64,000 nt of DNA from Alkalihalobacillus sp. TS-13 (GCF_019720915.1 NZ_JAHKSI010000001.1:620001-684000); one strand, 5' to 3'. Shown: positions 16,949 through 28,894, counted from the stretch's first letter. Program-made: numbers and translations. Notes: a model not told the origin generated them from the sequence alone.

Positions 16949-17435
16949 GGCTTTGTTAAATCATACTGTAGTTTGATTAAAGCGAAATTTGCGACTCTTC
17001 TGCGGGAACAGCGAGCCAAGCAAGACCCCGCTGTTTTAAAAATATCTTCGACAAACAGCCACCACATCCTGTGGTGAACGTCGAAGCCAGCAGAAGGAAA
17101 GCTTCTAAGAATTCTCATCGCAGACACGAGAAAATGGTTTCATTTTTGTTTTGAGATCCTGTGCAAGTGAGGAGGCTTGCGGAAGAGGGTTAATGCAGGG
17201 AAGTAATGACTAGCTCAGCGACCAGTCACTTGGATCACTTCAAACTTCCTGCGGCGGTCGACACATTGAATGACACCTTATGTGGGAGCACACGCAGAAC
17301 CAAGTCTTTGTTTGGTTCGAGCCTCCTGTCAGTTTTCCAGTGACCTACGTGACTAATCGGCTCACTTCCGCTTTTCGTTTGCCCGCGGAAAGGGAATGAA
17401 TTTCGCAAAAATCAAAAGTAAAGTATAACAAAGCC
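16949..17435 (+). repeat. Family I repeat, complete copy with terminal inverted repeats (MITE-like)
   Basis: The left end reads GGCTTTGTTA, AATCA, TACTGTAGTTTGATT, AAA, GCGAAATT. The right end, on the other strand, reads GGCTTTGTTA, TACTTTACTTTTGATT, TTT, GCGAAATT. That is an imperfect terminal inverted repeat of about 40 bp. Inside are a GC-rich hairpin block, a GACGTTCACC block, and a GGCGGTCGACACATTGAATG block. There is no coding capacity that looks real. The right end abuts the rnjA terminator. No clear target-site duplication is visible. It is the reference copy for the fragments listed elsewhere. Confidence 0.85.
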
Positions 17436-17436
17436 T

Positions 17437-17473
17437 AAAAAAAACGAGTGATCCATTAAAGGATCACTCGTTT
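17437..17473 (-). terminator. Terminator of rpoY-rnjA
   Basis: ACGAGTGATCC / GGATCACTCGT stem; on the minus strand it is followed by a run of eight T residues. Confidence 0.93.
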
Positions 17474-17478
17474 GATAA

Positions 17479-19146
17479 TCAGATTTCCATGATGATCGGT
17501 AAAATCATCGGGCGACGTTTTGTCTTTTCATATAAGAAAGGGGCGAGTACGTCTGTGATTTCATTTTTGATTTCAGACCATTGTGTTGTTTTACGTTCCA
17601 TCATGCCATTCAAGTGTTTCGATAGAATCCCTTGAGCATCGTTGATCAAGTCTTCAGATTCACGCATATATACGAATCCTCTAGAAATGATGTCTGGTCC
17701 AGAGACGATTTTGAACTCTTTCATGTTGATGCTGACAACGACAACAACAAGACCTTCTTCAGAAAGAATTTTTCTATCGCGTAGAACGATATTTCCAATA
17801 TCACCGATTCCATTTCCGTCAACGTAGACCGAACCGGATGGGATTTTACCAGCAATTGATGCTTCATTTTCACTCAACGCAAGAACTTCACCATTATCCA
17901 TAATGAAACAGTTCTTTTCTTCAACTTCACAATCGATCGCAAGTTTTGTATGCATCTTCAACATACGGAACTCACCATGGATCGGCATGAAGTATTTTGG
18001 TTTCATTAGACGTAGCATAAGTTTTTGTTCTTGTTGTCCGCCATGTCCTGAGGTATGGATGTCATTCAATGAACCAGCAATGACATTTGCACCTGCACGA
18101 TGCAGTTGGTTGATAATACGACTTACACTCAGCGTGTTTCCTGGGATAGGAGAAGAAGAGAAAACGACTGTATCTCCAGGAATGATTTGAATTTGACGAT
18201 GAGTCCCATTGGCGATTCTGGATAATGCTGCCATTGGCTCGCCCTGGCTTCCTGTACAAAGGATCGTCACTTCGTTATCAGGGATACGGTTGATTTGGTT
18301 CGCATCAATAAACGTATCTTTAGGAGCACGGATGTAGCCAAGCTCATGACCGATCGATATAGCTGAATCCATGCTTCGTCCGAAAACAGCCACTTTACGG
18401 TTATGTTGAATAGAAGCTTCAACAACTTGCTGTAACCGGTGAATGTTCGATGCGAAAGTCGCAAAGATGATCCGTCCATCTTCTTTTCGGAAAATATCCT
18501 GAATGCTTTCTCCTACACGGCTTTCTGACATTGTAAAACCAGGAACTTCACTGTTTGTACTGTCTGAAAGCAAACATAGAACACCTTCTTGGCCGATTTG
18601 AGCCATTTTGTTCAAGTTTGCTGCTTCTCCTACTGGTGTGAAATCAAACTTGAAATCCCCAGTGTGAACAATGTTCCCAGGAGGAGTTTTGACGACGATT
18701 CCATATGAATCAGGAATGGAATGAGTCGTTCTGAAAAACGTTACTGATGTTTTACGGAACTTTATGACGTCATCCTCTTGGATTTCATATAGTTTTGCTC
18801 TGCGAAGAAGACCATGTTCTTCCAATTTGTTCTTGATCAAGCCTAGTGCTAGTTTACCGCCATAAATCGGTATATTAATTTGGCGTAGTAGATAAGGAAT
18901 CCCGCCGATATGATCTTCGTGTCCGTGAGTAATGAATAAACCTTTGATCTTATCGACATTTTTGACGAGGTATGTGTAATCAGGAATGACATAGTCAATA
19001 CCTAAAAGCTCGTCCTCAGGGAATTTGATTCCAGCGTCTACCAGAATGATTTCATCTTGAAACTGTATCCCATACGTGTTTTTACCAATTTCGTCAAGTC
19101 CGCCTAATGCGAACACTGCTGTTTGATGATTTTTTACGAATTTCAT
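17479..19146 (-). CDS. rnjA: Ribonuclease J1
   Basis: Essential 5'-3' exo/endoribonuclease for mRNA decay and 5' maturation of 16S rRNA. This 555-residue metallo-beta-lactamase/beta-CASP enzyme shows HGHEDHIGG (74-82, zinc ligands), a [13 protein letters not shown] beta-CASP segment, SGHGGQQEQ and the late IHGEFRML motif. The length equals B. subtilis RNase J1. Only three bases separate it from rpoY, the conserved upstream partner, so the two are translated from one mRNA. Confidence 0.96.
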   Translation of the reverse strand: MKFVKNHQTAVFALGGLDEIGKNTYGIQFQDEIILVDAGIKFPEDELLGIDYVIPDYTYLVKNVDKIKGLFITHGHEDHIGGIPYLLRQINIPIYGGKLALGLIKNKLEEHGLLRRAKLYEIQEDDVIKFRKTSVTFFRTTHSIPDSYGIVVKTPPGNIVHTGDFKFDFTPVGEAANLNKMAQIGQEGVLCLLSDSTNSEVPGFTMSESRVGESIQDIFRKEDGRIIFATFASNIHRLQQVVEASIQHNRKVAVFGRSMDSAISIGHELGYIRAPKDTFIDANQINRIPDNEVTILCTGSQGEPMAALSRIANGTHRQIQIIPGDTVVFSSSPIPGNTLSVSRIINQLHRAGANVIAGSLNDIHTSGHGGQQEQKLMLRLMKPKYFMPIHGEFRMLKMHTKLAIDCEVEEKNCFIMDNGEVLALSENEASIAGKIPSGSVYVDGNGIGDIGNIVLRDRKILSEEGLVVVVVSINMKEFKIVSGPDIISRGFVYMRESEDLINDAQGILSKHLNGMMERKTTQWSEIKNEITDVLAPFLYEKTKRRPMILPIIMEI

Positions 19147-19149
19147 GTG

Positions 19150-19359
19150 TTATCTTGTCTCCAATTCAAAATCTTCAGATTGCTGTTCGTATTCCAGATG
19201 TGATCCTGTCACTTCTTGAACAAATTCAATATTATAATTCCGATCAGCTAGGAATGAACGAACTGCTTGTACGGAGTCTGCTTCAACATAGAGGCTTTTC
19301 GTTTCTTCACGGACTGTTACCTCTTGAAGGTTCTCCTGATAAAATACTTTGTAAATCAT
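19150..19359 (-). CDS. rpoY: DNA-directed RNA polymerase epsilon subunit
   Basis: Small accessory RNA polymerase subunit of Firmicutes, 69 residues (YkzG). The sequence [20 protein letters not shown] is typical of the family, and its place directly before rnjA is conserved. AAGGAG lies upstream of the ATG. It binds near the secondary channel region of the polymerase by analogy with the solved B. subtilis/Geobacillus structures. Confidence 0.93.
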   Translation of the reverse strand: MIYKVFYQENLQEVTVREETKSLYVEADSVQAVRSFLADRNYNIEFVQEVTGSHLEYEQQSEDFELETR

Positions 19360-19475
19360 GCTTAACTCTCCTTACCGTTTTCAATTAGAATCATCTTCGT
19401 ATATTATAAATGAATTCTATTGGATTTTCATGTTTTTTTGATTCGATTATGCAATTAAGGATAAGGTGCCTATGT

Positions 19476-19503
19476 AAAAAGGTATCTGAATACATAAGAT
19501 ACC
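19476..19503 (-). terminator. Terminator of the putative 25-residue peptide gene
   Basis: On the minus strand GGTATCT ... AGATACC forms a 7-bp stem with a nine-base loop, followed by TTTTT. It lies 33 bases after the small frame's stop codon. Confidence 0.65.
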
Positions 19504-19535
19504 AAATTAATCTCATCAAAACAAATATTGAAATA

Positions 19536-19613
19536 TCAAAGCATCGGTACACGTTGTTTCAAACCGAATAAGTCTTTCCATCTGTTTTTGATCTGATCCC
19601 TTAATTTTTTCAT
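19536..19613 (-). CDS. Putative 25-residue cationic peptide
   Basis: A short frame begins MKKLRDQIKNRWKDLFGLKQ and ends RVPML. It has a full AAGGAGGA ribosome binding site about nine bases before this ATG (an ATG three codons earlier overlaps the site), and its own terminator downstream. The peptide is strongly basic and its middle could form an amphipathic helix. I do not recognise a family. It lies alone between rpoY and a divergent DMT-family permease gene. The evidence is translation signals only. Confidence 0.5.
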   Translation of the reverse strand: MKKLRDQIKNRWKDLFGLKQRVPML

Positions 19614-19815
19614 CCCATCCATTCCTCCTTACTGAAAAGATTTATCCTTAATAAACGTGAAAATTTTTCGTGGCTCCTTCATGAGCAACTCGTATCCAAA
19701 TTTTCCAATTGTGGTGTTATACTTAGTATGGAAATCAGAGTGATAATTTATCGAGGTAATTAGTGGTATAGATTGGGCACAGTTTCGTACTGGCTGCAAG
19801 AAAAAGGTGAAAAAG

Positions 19816-20748
19816 ATGAAATTATATGCTGCATTAATCACTTTAAGTTTAATTTGGGGAATGTCTTTTTATTTTATCAAGGTACTGGTTGAAGATCTTG
19901 GACCATGGGGCATTGTGTTCGTCAGATGTACGCTTGGGGCACTGACCTTGTTGTTTATCATCCTTATTAAGAGAAAAGGATTGTCCCTAAAAGAATTACC
20001 ATGGAAAGCCTTATTATTAGTTGGTTTGTTGAATGCACTCCTGCCCTGGGGATTGATCGCGATTAGTGAAACCAGGATTTCGAGCAGTATGGCTTCGATT
20101 GTCAATGCTACTACACCAATCTGGACGAGTGTAATTGGTGTATTGTTGTTTTCAATAACCTTGAAATTCAAGCAATGGATGGGTGTTATTGTTGGATTCA
20201 TCGGTATTTTGGTCTTGATTGATTTGAATGTGACACAGCTCATCAATGAAGATCTGATCGGAATGGGGACGATGATAGCCGCTACGCTTTGCTATGGTTA
20301 TTGTTCGCAATTTACGAAGAGACATCTACAAGGTGTTAGTGTTATGATGATATCGTTGATCACTTTAATTACAGGTGCAATCGGTAGTTTGGCGATCATG
20401 GGTGTGACCGGATCCATTTTCAGCTTTAATCAAGTTGTTTCTTGGAGTACATTCATGGCAATCGTAGGGCTTGGGGTGTTCGGCTCCGGATTAGCATATT
20501 TATTATTTTACTATATGATACAAAAGGGAAGTGCAGAGTTCGCTACTTTCGTCACGTATCTTGTACCAATCACAGCGATGTTCTGGGGATGGTTCCTCTT
20601 GGATGAACACATACCGGCACACGCGATACTCGGCTTAGTACTGATTTTAGTTGGGGTGTATCTATCGACAAGAAAGGCTGTTAAAAACGAACCGCTTGCA
20701 GCTAGTGCAATAAACAGCAAGGATAAAGGGGTATTGTATGACAAATAA
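19816..20748 (+). CDS. EamA/DMT-superfamily permease
   Basis: Membrane protein of 310 residues with ten predicted helices arranged as two EamA repeats. It has the usual LSLIWGMSFYFIK opening and the TPIWTSVIGVLLF and VPITAMFWGWFLL segments near the end of each half. Members export amino acids or other small metabolites; the substrate is not apparent. AAGGTG precedes the ATG at 19816. It overlaps ykrA by 11 bases, so the two genes are coupled. Confidence 0.87.
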   Translation: MKLYAALITLSLIWGMSFYFIKVLVEDLGPWGIVFVRCTLGALTLLFIILIKRKGLSLKELPWKALLLVGLLNALLPWGLIAISETRISSSMASIVNATTPIWTSVIGVLLFSITLKFKQWMGVIVGFIGILVLIDLNVTQLINEDLIGMGTMIAATLCYGYCSQFTKRHLQGVSVMMISLITLITGAIGSLAIMGVTGSIFSFNQVVSWSTFMAIVGLGVFGSGLAYLLFYYMIQKGSAEFATFVTYLVPITAMFWGWFLLDEHIPAHAILGLVLILVGVYLSTRKAVKNEPLAASAINSKDKGVLYDK

Positions 20749-21517
20749 AATCGTATTTTTCGATATAGATGGAACTTTATTGGATCATCAAAAGAAAATT
20801 CCGGCAGGTACGAAGCTTGCGATAAAAGAGCTCCAGGAGCGTAATGTACCTATTGTGATTGCAACAGGCAGAGCTCCATTCATGTTCCATTATTTACTTG
20901 AAGAGCTTGGAATTAATGGATTTGTCAGCTTCAATGGACAATATGTTTCATACGAAAACCAAAGCGTTTACGAAAATCCGCTTGATGAAACATTTTTACA
21001 CGAATTAGTCATTCGTTCAAAGGAACATGATCATCCAATGGTATTCTTAAATACTGAAACAGGGAGAACGACACACGATGCGCACCCGCATGTCCAGAAA
21101 TCGATGGATGATTTGAAACTTGTCCATCCACAGCATGATCCGGAATTCTATAGAGGGCGTAAGATTTTCCAAGCATTACTGTATTGTGAAACAGGAGAGA
21201 AAGAAAAACTTTATCGTAATACGAACAATGATTTCAATTTCATCCGATGGCACCAGTATTCAATGGATGTATTGCCAAAAACGGGATCGAAAGCGATCGG
21301 GATCGAAAAAATGATTGCTCATCTCGGTTATCATCAAGAGGATGTCGTAGCATTCGGTGACGGTCTGAATGATCTTGAAATGCTGGAGTTCGCCGGCACA
21401 GGAATTGCAATGGGAAATAGTAAAGAACCGGCTAAACGAGTAGCGGACTTTATAACGAAGGAAGTCGATGATGATGGAATTCGTCATGGATTGAGGAAAA
21501 TGGGGCTAATTGGATAA
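20738..21517 (+). CDS. ykrA: HAD-superfamily Cof-type phosphatase (YkrA)
   Basis: Haloacid dehalogenase-type phosphatase of 259 residues. Motif I is FFDIDGTLLD (8-17), motif II is VIATGRA, and the late metal-binding motif is VVAFGDGLNDLEML (about 203-216). A C2-type cap lies between. Cof-type enzymes act on sugar phosphates or nucleotides/flavins; the substrate is unknown. It starts inside the end of the DMT permease gene and shares a terminator with the converging def gene. Confidence 0.9.
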   Translation: MTNKIVFFDIDGTLLDHQKKIPAGTKLAIKELQERNVPIVIATGRAPFMFHYLLEELGINGFVSFNGQYVSYENQSVYENPLDETFLHELVIRSKEHDHPMVFLNTETGRTTHDAHPHVQKSMDDLKLVHPQHDPEFYRGRKIFQALLYCETGEKEKLYRNTNNDFNFIRWHQYSMDVLPKTGSKAIGIEKMIAHLGYHQEDVVAFGDGLNDLEMLEFAGTGIAMGNSKEPAKRVADFITKEVDDDGIRHGLRKMGLIG

Positions 21518-21524
21518 TGAGAGG

Positions 21525-21562
21525 TAAAAAAGGCAGATCCGTTTCGGATCCGCCTTTTTCTC
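21525..21562. terminator. Bidirectional terminator between ykrA and def
   Basis: AAAAAAGGC-GATCCG ... CGGATC-GCCTTTTT stem with T-runs on both strands, between convergent genes. Confidence 0.88.
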
Positions 21563-21574
21563 TTTGCTTAGATA

Positions 21575-22126
21575 TTATCTACCAATAGATATGCCATCCG
21601 GTCTTTCGAATGGGTTATCTTTGTTGATATGGTCATAGAACATTACACCGTTCAGATGATCGATTTCATGCTGGAAAACGATTGATGGCAGACCTTTCAG
21701 TCGTAGTTCGATTTCTTTACCGTTAATGTCCACGCCTTTGACTTTCACCTTAAAATACCTGGGAACGAAGCCAGGGACATCCCGGTCGACTGAAAGGCAA
21801 CCTTCCCCACCCTCCAAATATGATTTTTGAACCGAATGGCTCATAATACGCGGATTGAATAAAGCATAATCATATAATTGACCATCCTCATCTTCAACTA
21901 AAACGGCAATCATCCGTTTGCTTTCTCCGATTTGGGGTGCAGCAAGACCGATACCAGGACGAAGGTTATATTTGGCACTCAGTTCAGGATCCTGGCTTTT
22001 CACTAGAAATTCGCGCATTTTCTGTAATGTATCTTTATCCTCTTCAGAAGGAGGTATGGCGACATTTTCAGCACGTTCTCGAAGAATCGAGTCTCCTTCT
22101 CTTACAACATCATTCATTGTCAACAT
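21575..22126 (-). CDS. def: Peptide deformylase (YkrB/DefB type)
   Basis: Removes the formyl group from the initiator methionine of new proteins. The 183-residue type 2 deformylase shows all three motifs: GIGLAAPQIG, EGCLSV and QHEIDHLNG (metal ligands Cys, His, His). The length and the insertion around VDRDVPGFVPR match B. subtilis YkrB. AAGGAGTGG precedes the ATG at 22126. It is monocistronic and converges with ykrA. Confidence 0.95.
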   Translation of the reverse strand: MLTMNDVVREGDSILRERAENVAIPPSEEDKDTLQKMREFLVKSQDPELSAKYNLRPGIGLAAPQIGESKRMIAVLVEDEDGQLYDYALFNPRIMSHSVQKSYLEGGEGCLSVDRDVPGFVPRYFKVKVKGVDINGKEIELRLKGLPSIVFQHEIDHLNGVMFYDHINKDNPFERPDGISIGR

Positions 22127-22464
22127 AAATCAATTTCCACTCCTTAAGCTAACTGTCTCATTTGTAAATTACCATCGTTAAAGCACTGTATTAATTTTAA
22201 CACAACTTGCTTTTTGCACGTAAAGAAAGCGATAAATTGTTTTACTTTTGCGAGGGGGTGTATATCGCGAAAACAACAATCAGAGTATAACAAAGCCTTT
22301 TTAAAAAAGGGTTTTAAAAAGAATATGTACTATTTACGAACCTGTTCTAAATCGATTGAACCAGACATAATGTACTAATAAGTTTGTCCGGTATAATTTA
22401 TCTTGTATAGGTTTCCAGAAACGTATATCATAAATAACTAGAGAGAGGGATAGGGGGAGCAATA
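22127..22464. other. Intergenic region between def and ykyA with a repeat end
   Basis: It holds a solo family I end at 22251-22297 (GCGAGGGGGTGTATATCGCG ... GTATAACAAAGCC), followed by TTTTTAAAAAAGG, and the upstream sequences of def and ykyA. A possible -10 (TATAAT, about 22392) precedes ykyA, but no matching -35 is clear. No gene is seen. Confidence 0.5.
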
Positions 22465-23136
22465 TTGTACTTCAAGAAATGTTTATTTTTCATGTGTTTC
22501 TGTTTATTAGTAATGGTCGCTTCAGGCTGTACGATCGGGGAGCCGGCGTCTGAAAAAATTTATGATCATCTGGAGAAAACGGTCTCGTTGGAAGCTGGTT
22601 TTGCTGAAGTGCAAGAGCCGCTTATCGAAGCTGAACAGAAAGAACAAGAACTATTCAATGAAATGCTTGGATTGAGCATGAAAGAAATAGATCAAATTCG
22701 CAAGTTGGCTGATGAAGCCGCTGGTCTGGCAGATTCCAGAGAAGAATTAATCAACAAAGAAAAAGAAAGCATCGATGCTGCATACGATGAATTCAAATCA
22801 GTGAACAATTTAGTGGACGAACTGGATGAAGAGCCGTTAAAAAAGCAAGCGGATGCTCTTGTAAAAACGATGAAACAGCGCTATGAAAGTTACAATGAGT
22901 TGAATAAGGTGTATGTTGAAGCACTCAACATGGATCGCAAATTATATGAAATGATGAAAAAGGAAGACCTGGCAGTTGAAGACTTGAAATCTTTTACGGA
23001 AGAACTCAACAAGAAATATGAGGAAGTTCTTAAATCTCAAGATACTTTCAATAATTTAACGGATCGATATAATGATGAGAAAAAAGCTTTTTATAAAGAA
23101 GCAGGTTTCAGTACATCAGATAAGAGTGAAACCTGA
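22465..23136 (+). CDS. ykyA: YkyA-like cell-wall binding lipoprotein
   Basis: Secreted lipoprotein of 223 residues: a hydrophobic signal ends in a VASGC lipobox, so the mature protein should be anchored to the outer face of the membrane. The rest is charged and almost wholly helical (EAEQKEQELFNEMLGLSMKE and similar), consistent with the YkyA family and coiled coils. The start is TTG with AGGGGGAG upstream. It lies just upstream of pdhA as in B. subtilis, but with its own terminator. The function is unknown. Confidence 0.85.
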   Translation: MYFKKCLFFMCFCLLVMVASGCTIGEPASEKIYDHLEKTVSLEAGFAEVQEPLIEAEQKEQELFNEMLGLSMKEIDQIRKLADEAAGLADSREELINKEKESIDAAYDEFKSVNNLVDELDEEPLKKQADALVKTMKQRYESYNELNKVYVEALNMDRKLYEMMKKEDLAVEDLKSFTEELNKKYEEVLKSQDTFNNLTDRYNDEKKAFYKEAGFSTSDKSET

Positions 23137-23158
23137 TCGAAAAAACATATTCAATAAT

Positions 23159-23192
23159 GAAGCCGGCCAAGTATAGATGGCTGGCTTTTTTT
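23159..23192 (+). terminator. Terminator of ykyA
   Basis: AGCCGGCCA / TGGCTGGCT stem followed by TTTTTTT. Confidence 0.93.
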
Positions 23193-23195
23193 CTT

Positions 23196-23405
23196 TTTGG
23201 TTGCCACTTTATTTCTGTGAAATTAATTCTCTTTCCGGGGGTCGTATAGAGCTTTCATACGGACAAACAAAAAAGTGGAAGCGGACCGATTGGTCACGAG
23301 GAGGCGTGAACCAAATAAAGAGTTGTTTTTTCTGTGTTGGTTCACACATGGGGTGTCGATCAATGTGGCGACGCCGCCATAGGAAGTCAGCTAAGCTTGA
23401 TGAGT
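23196..23405 (-). repeat. Family I repeat, decayed copy
   Basis: It directly follows the ykyA T-run. Recognisable pieces are CTCTTTCCGGGGG, GTGGAAGCGGACCGATTGGT, CACGAGGAGGC, GAACCAAATAAAGAG and GGTGTCGATCAATGTG, in the order of the reverse complement of 16949-17435. Confidence 0.7.
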
Positions 23406-24960
<1,555 letters not shown>

Positions 24961-24963
24961 GCG

Positions 24964-25941
24964 ATGGCCCAAATGACGATGATTCAAGCGATCACTGATG
25001 CGATGCGCATTGAACTTAAAAATGATGAAAACGTTCTGGTCTTCGGTGAAGATGTCGGCAAAAATGGCGGCGTATTCCGTGCTACTGAAGGCCTGCAAAA
25101 AGAATTCGGGGAAGATCGCGTCTTTGATACCCCGCTTGCCGAGTCAGGGATTGGTGGTCTTTCAATTGGATTAGCATTGCAAGGATACCGTCCTGTACCT
25201 GAAATCCAATTCTTCGGATTCGTTTATGAAGTAATGGATGCTATTTCTGGACAAATGGCACGTTTGAGATACCGTTCAGGTGGTGTCTACAATGCACCAA
25301 TTACAGTTCGTTCTCCTTTTGGTGGAGGTGTTAAAACACCAGAACTTCACGCAGACAGCTTAGAAGGCCTTATGGCGCAGCAGCCAGGATTGAAAGTCGT
25401 AATCCCATCAACTCCTTATGATGCAAAAGGACTTTTGATTTCGGCAATCCGTGACAATGATCCAGTCATTTTCTTAGAACATATGAAGCTATATCGTTCT
25501 TTCAGAGATGAAGTTCCTGAAGAAGAGTATACAGTTGAAATTGGAAAAGCGGATGTGAAGCGAGAAGGAAAAGACATCACGATTATTACTTATGGTGCAA
25601 TGGTGCATTCTTCCCTTAAAGCTGCTGAAGAACTTGAAAAAGATGATATCGAGGCAGAAGTGATCGACTTACGTACAGTGAGTCCGATTGATATAGACAC
25701 GATCATCGAATCTGTAAACAAGACCGGCCGCGCCATAGTCGTACAAGAGGCACAAAAGCAAGCAGGTATAGCAGCGAGCGTTGTTGCCGAGATCAATGAC
25801 AGAGCGATTCTTTCATTAGAAGCACCAGTATTGCGTGTTACAGCGCCAGATACTGTGTTCCCGTTCTCCGCAGCAGAAGATGTTTGGCTGCCAGATTATA
25901 AAGATATCATGGAAAAAGCGAAGCAAGTAATCAACTTTTAA
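24964..25941 (+). CDS. pdhB: Pyruvate dehydrogenase E1 component, beta subunit
   Basis: Beta subunit (325 residues) completing the E1 heterotetramer active site. Typical segments are [31 protein letters not shown] and RSPFGGG. AAAGGAG at the end of pdhA serves as its ribosome binding site. A 54-base gap precedes pdhC; it contains no terminator, although an internal promoter there cannot be excluded. Confidence 0.97.
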   Translation: MAQMTMIQAITDAMRIELKNDENVLVFGEDVGKNGGVFRATEGLQKEFGEDRVFDTPLAESGIGGLSIGLALQGYRPVPEIQFFGFVYEVMDAISGQMARLRYRSGGVYNAPITVRSPFGGGVKTPELHADSLEGLMAQQPGLKVVIPSTPYDAKGLLISAIRDNDPVIFLEHMKLYRSFRDEVPEEEYTVEIGKADVKREGKDITIITYGAMVHSSLKAAEELEKDDIEAEVIDLRTVSPIDIDTIIESVNKTGRAIVVQEAQKQAGIAASVVAEINDRAILSLEAPVLRVTAPDTVFPFSAAEDVWLPDYKDIMEKAKQVINF

Positions 25942-25995
25942 TAAGACAGAAGTAAACTCCAAACTCACTATATAGAAAACAAGGAGGCGAACCCT

Positions 25996-27339
25996 GTGGC
26001 GTTTGAATTTAAACTGCCAGATATCGGTGAAGGTATCCATGAAGGTGAAATCGTAAAATGGTTTGTCAAAAAGGGCGATGAAATCAAAGAAGATGATATT
26101 CTTCTTGAAGTACAAAACGATAAAGCAGTAGTAGAAATTCCTTCACCTGTTGATGGAACGGTAAACGATATTAAGGTTGACGAAGGAACTGTTGCGGTTG
26201 TTGGTGATGTACTTGTAACGATCGATGCTGAAGGTTATGAAGGCGACAGTGAAGAAACAGATGCTGATCAACCAAAAGCCGATGAAGATAAGAAGCCTGA
26301 GGCAGATGAAGCGAAAAAAGAGGATGACAAAAAAGACGATAAAGAAAAAGAGTCAAAAGAAACAAAAGAAACGCCGAAAGAAGACTCTGATTCTGAAGAT
26401 GACGATCCGACTAGCCGTGTTAAGGCGATGCCATCTGTTCGGAAGTATGCCCGTGATAAAGACGTCAACATCAAGAAAGTAAGTGGTTCTGGCAAGGACG
26501 GTCGTATCCTTAAAGAAGATATCGATGCATATCTTGACGGTGGACAAGAAACTGCTGAAACTGAAGAACCAGCAGCTGAAGCGAAAGAGGATCAACAAAC
26601 AGAAGAAAAAGCGAAGCCTGCTGCAGCAACTACAGAACAAGCAGAAACTCGCGAAAAACTTAAAGGTATGAGAAAAGCGATCGCTAAAGCGATGGTCAAC
26701 TCTAAGCATACGGCACCTCATGTTACACATATGGATGAGATTGCCGTTACAGATCTTGTAGCACATCGCAAGCAATTCAAAGAGCTTGCTTCTGAAAAAG
26801 GAATCAAACTCACTTACTTGCCTTATGTTGTCAAGGCGTTAGTTTCAGCACTTCGCGAATACCCGATCTTGAATGCGTCAATTGACGATGAAAATGAAGA
26901 AATTGTTCACAAGCATTACTACAATATCGGAATTGCTGCTGATACAGATGCGGGACTAGTCGTACCTGTCATTAAAGACGCAGACCGCAAATCCATCTTC
27001 TCATTATCCAATGAGATCAATGAACTTGCGAAGAAAGCTCGAGATGGTAAACTATCTGGGGATGAAATGAAAGGCAGCACTTGTACGATTTCCAACCTTG
27101 GTTCTGCTGGTGGACAATGGTTCACACCGATCATCAACCACCCAGACGCAGCAATACTTGGTGTCGGTCGTATCCAAGAAAAGCCTGTCGTGGAAAATGG
27201 TGAGATCGTAGCAGCTCCTGTATTGGCGCTTTCAATCAGTTATGACCACCGCTTAGTCGATGGCGTTACTGCACAAAATGCGTTAAATCATGTTAAACGA
27301 CTCTTGAACGACCCACAACTATTGATAATGGAGGCGTAA
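25996..27339 (+). CDS. pdhC: Dihydrolipoamide acetyltransferase (E2 of pyruvate dehydrogenase)
   Basis: Core enzyme of the complex, 447 residues. Order of domains: one lipoyl domain (1-78; lipoyl lysine K43 in [12 protein letters not shown]), a linker of about 55 residues made mostly of D, E and K, a peripheral subunit binding domain (about 140-175; [12 protein letters not shown]), a second linker rich in A, E and Q, and the acetyltransferase domain ending in [12 protein letters not shown] with the catalytic histidine. The start is GTG with AAGGAGG. The acidic/basic first linker is unusual; E2 linkers are commonly Ala/Pro-rich. Confidence 0.96.
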   Translation: MAFEFKLPDIGEGIHEGEIVKWFVKKGDEIKEDDILLEVQNDKAVVEIPSPVDGTVNDIKVDEGTVAVVGDVLVTIDAEGYEGDSEETDADQPKADEDKKPEADEAKKEDDKKDDKEKESKETKETPKEDSDSEDDDPTSRVKAMPSVRKYARDKDVNIKKVSGSGKDGRILKEDIDAYLDGGQETAETEEPAAEAKEDQQTEEKAKPAAATTEQAETREKLKGMRKAIAKAMVNSKHTAPHVTHMDEIAVTDLVAHRKQFKELASEKGIKLTYLPYVVKALVSALREYPILNASIDDENEEIVHKHYYNIGIAADTDAGLVVPVIKDADRKSIFSLSNEINELAKKARDGKLSGDEMKGSTCTISNLGSAGGQWFTPIINHPDAAILGVGRIQEKPVVENGEIVAAPVLALSISYDHRLVDGVTAQNALNHVKRLLNDPQLLIMEA

Positions 27340-27341
27340 AA

Positions 27342-28754
27342 ATGGTAGTAGGCGATTTTGCAGAAGAAATAGACACACTGGTCATTGGTTCAGGCCCGGG
27401 AGGATATGTTGCAGCAATCCGTGCTGCTCAAATGGGGCAAAAAGTTACGATCGTTGAAAAAGGCGATATCGGCGGTGTTTGTTTAAACGTCGGATGTATC
27501 CCTTCAAAAGCTGTCATCCATGCAAGCCACAGGTTTGAACATGCTCAGCATTCTGATGACTTAGGGATAACTGCTGAAAATGTAAAAGTAGACATGAATA
27601 AAGTCCAAGAGTGGAAAGCCAGCATCGTCAATAAATTGACTGGGGGAGTTGAAGGGCTCCTCAAAGGGAATAAAGTTGAAATCGTAAAAGGGGAAGCTTA
27701 TTTCTCTGATACGAATACAGTCCGTGTAACGAAAGACGAATATACTTCACAAACGTACAAATTCAAAAATTGTATCCTTGCTACAGGATCTAGCCCGATT
27801 GAGCTTCCTTCTTTCAAGTGGAGCGACCGAGTCATCTCCTCAACTGGTGCTTTAGCATTGAATGAAGTACCGAAAAAGATGGTTGTCATCGGGGGAGGAT
27901 ACATTGGCATCGAACTCGGGACAGCTTACGCAAACCTTGGTACTGAAGTGACGATCCTTGAAGGCGGTAAAACGATCATTCCAGGCTTCGAAAAGCAAAT
28001 GAGTACGCTTGTTTCACGCCGTCTTAAGAAAAAAGGCGTTGAAATCATCACTAATGCGATGGCGAAAGGCGTTGAAGAGTCCAAGGATGGTGCTAAAGTC
28101 ACTGCTGAAGTGAAAGGTGAAGAAAAATCCTTCGATGCTGATTATGTATTAGTGACAGTCGGTCGTAAACCAAACACTGAAGAACTCGGTCTTGAGCAAA
28201 TCGGTGTCAAGATGGATGATAAAGGGCTTATCGAAGTGGACAAGCAATGTAAAACTACGGTTGATGGACTTTATGCGATCGGTGACATCGTTCCTGGTCC
28301 TGCTCTTGCTCACAAAGCATCTTATGAAGGTAAAGTAGCTGCAGAAGCTATTTCTGGTGAAGCTGCAGAAATCGACTATCTTGCAATTCCTGCGGTCGTT
28401 TTCAGTGACCCTGAACTTGCAAGTGTCGGGTATTCTGAAGCAGAAGCGAAGGATGCTGGATTCGACGTTCAGGCTTCTAAATTCCCATTCGGTGCAAATG
28501 GACGTGCATTGTCGTTGAATGATGCTGAAGGGTTCATGAAGCTCATCACTCGTAAAGAAGATGGTCTTGTCATCGGTGCTCAAATTGCAGGTCCTAATGC
28601 TTCTGATATGATTGCAGAGCTTGGTCTAGCAATAGAAGCTGGAATGACTGCTGAGGATATTGCTTTGACGATCCATGCGCATCCAACACTTGGTGAAATC
28701 ACGATGGAAGCAGCAGAAGTCGCAATCGGACTTCCTGTACACATCGTAAAATAA
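27342..28754 (+). CDS. pdhD: Dihydrolipoamide dehydrogenase (E3)
   Basis: Reoxidises the lipoyl groups of E2 with FAD and NAD+. The 470-residue flavoprotein has [15 protein letters not shown] (FAD), the redox disulfide C47-C52 in [30 protein letters not shown] (NAD), and the C-terminal HAHPTLGE with H447/E452. It starts two bases after pdhC and ends the operon at a strong terminator. It may also serve 2-oxoglutarate and branched-chain dehydrogenases. Confidence 0.97.
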   Translation: MVVGDFAEEIDTLVIGSGPGGYVAAIRAAQMGQKVTIVEKGDIGGVCLNVGCIPSKAVIHASHRFEHAQHSDDLGITAENVKVDMNKVQEWKASIVNKLTGGVEGLLKGNKVEIVKGEAYFSDTNTVRVTKDEYTSQTYKFKNCILATGSSPIELPSFKWSDRVISSTGALALNEVPKKMVVIGGGYIGIELGTAYANLGTEVTILEGGKTIIPGFEKQMSTLVSRRLKKKGVEIITNAMAKGVEESKDGAKVTAEVKGEEKSFDADYVLVTVGRKPNTEELGLEQIGVKMDDKGLIEVDKQCKTTVDGLYAIGDIVPGPALAHKASYEGKVAAEAISGEAAEIDYLAIPAVVFSDPELASVGYSEAEAKDAGFDVQASKFPFGANGRALSLNDAEGFMKLITRKEDGLVIGAQIAGPNASDMIAELGLAIEAGMTAEDIALTIHAHPTLGEITMEAAEVAIGLPVHIVK

Positions 28755-28764
28755 AGCTGTACAA

Positions 28765-28797
28765 AAAACTGCTGGAAAGATCCAGCAGTTTTTTTAT
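28765..28797 (+). terminator. Terminator of pdhABCD
   Basis: AACTGCTGGA / TCCAGCAGTT stem with four-base loop, followed by TTTTT. Confidence 0.93.
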
Positions 28798-28894
28798 GGT
28801 GGGTGATCGCTTGCCTAGCTGTCCCCAGTTTTAAGAGTGTCAAGATTTTTGTTCGGCTCACTCCTTCAATATTTCTAAACCAAAAAAATAAGCG

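Noticed and set aside
16949-17435. Insertion sequence with transposase
   Set aside because: No frame in the element resembles a transposase; it is at most a non-autonomous element.
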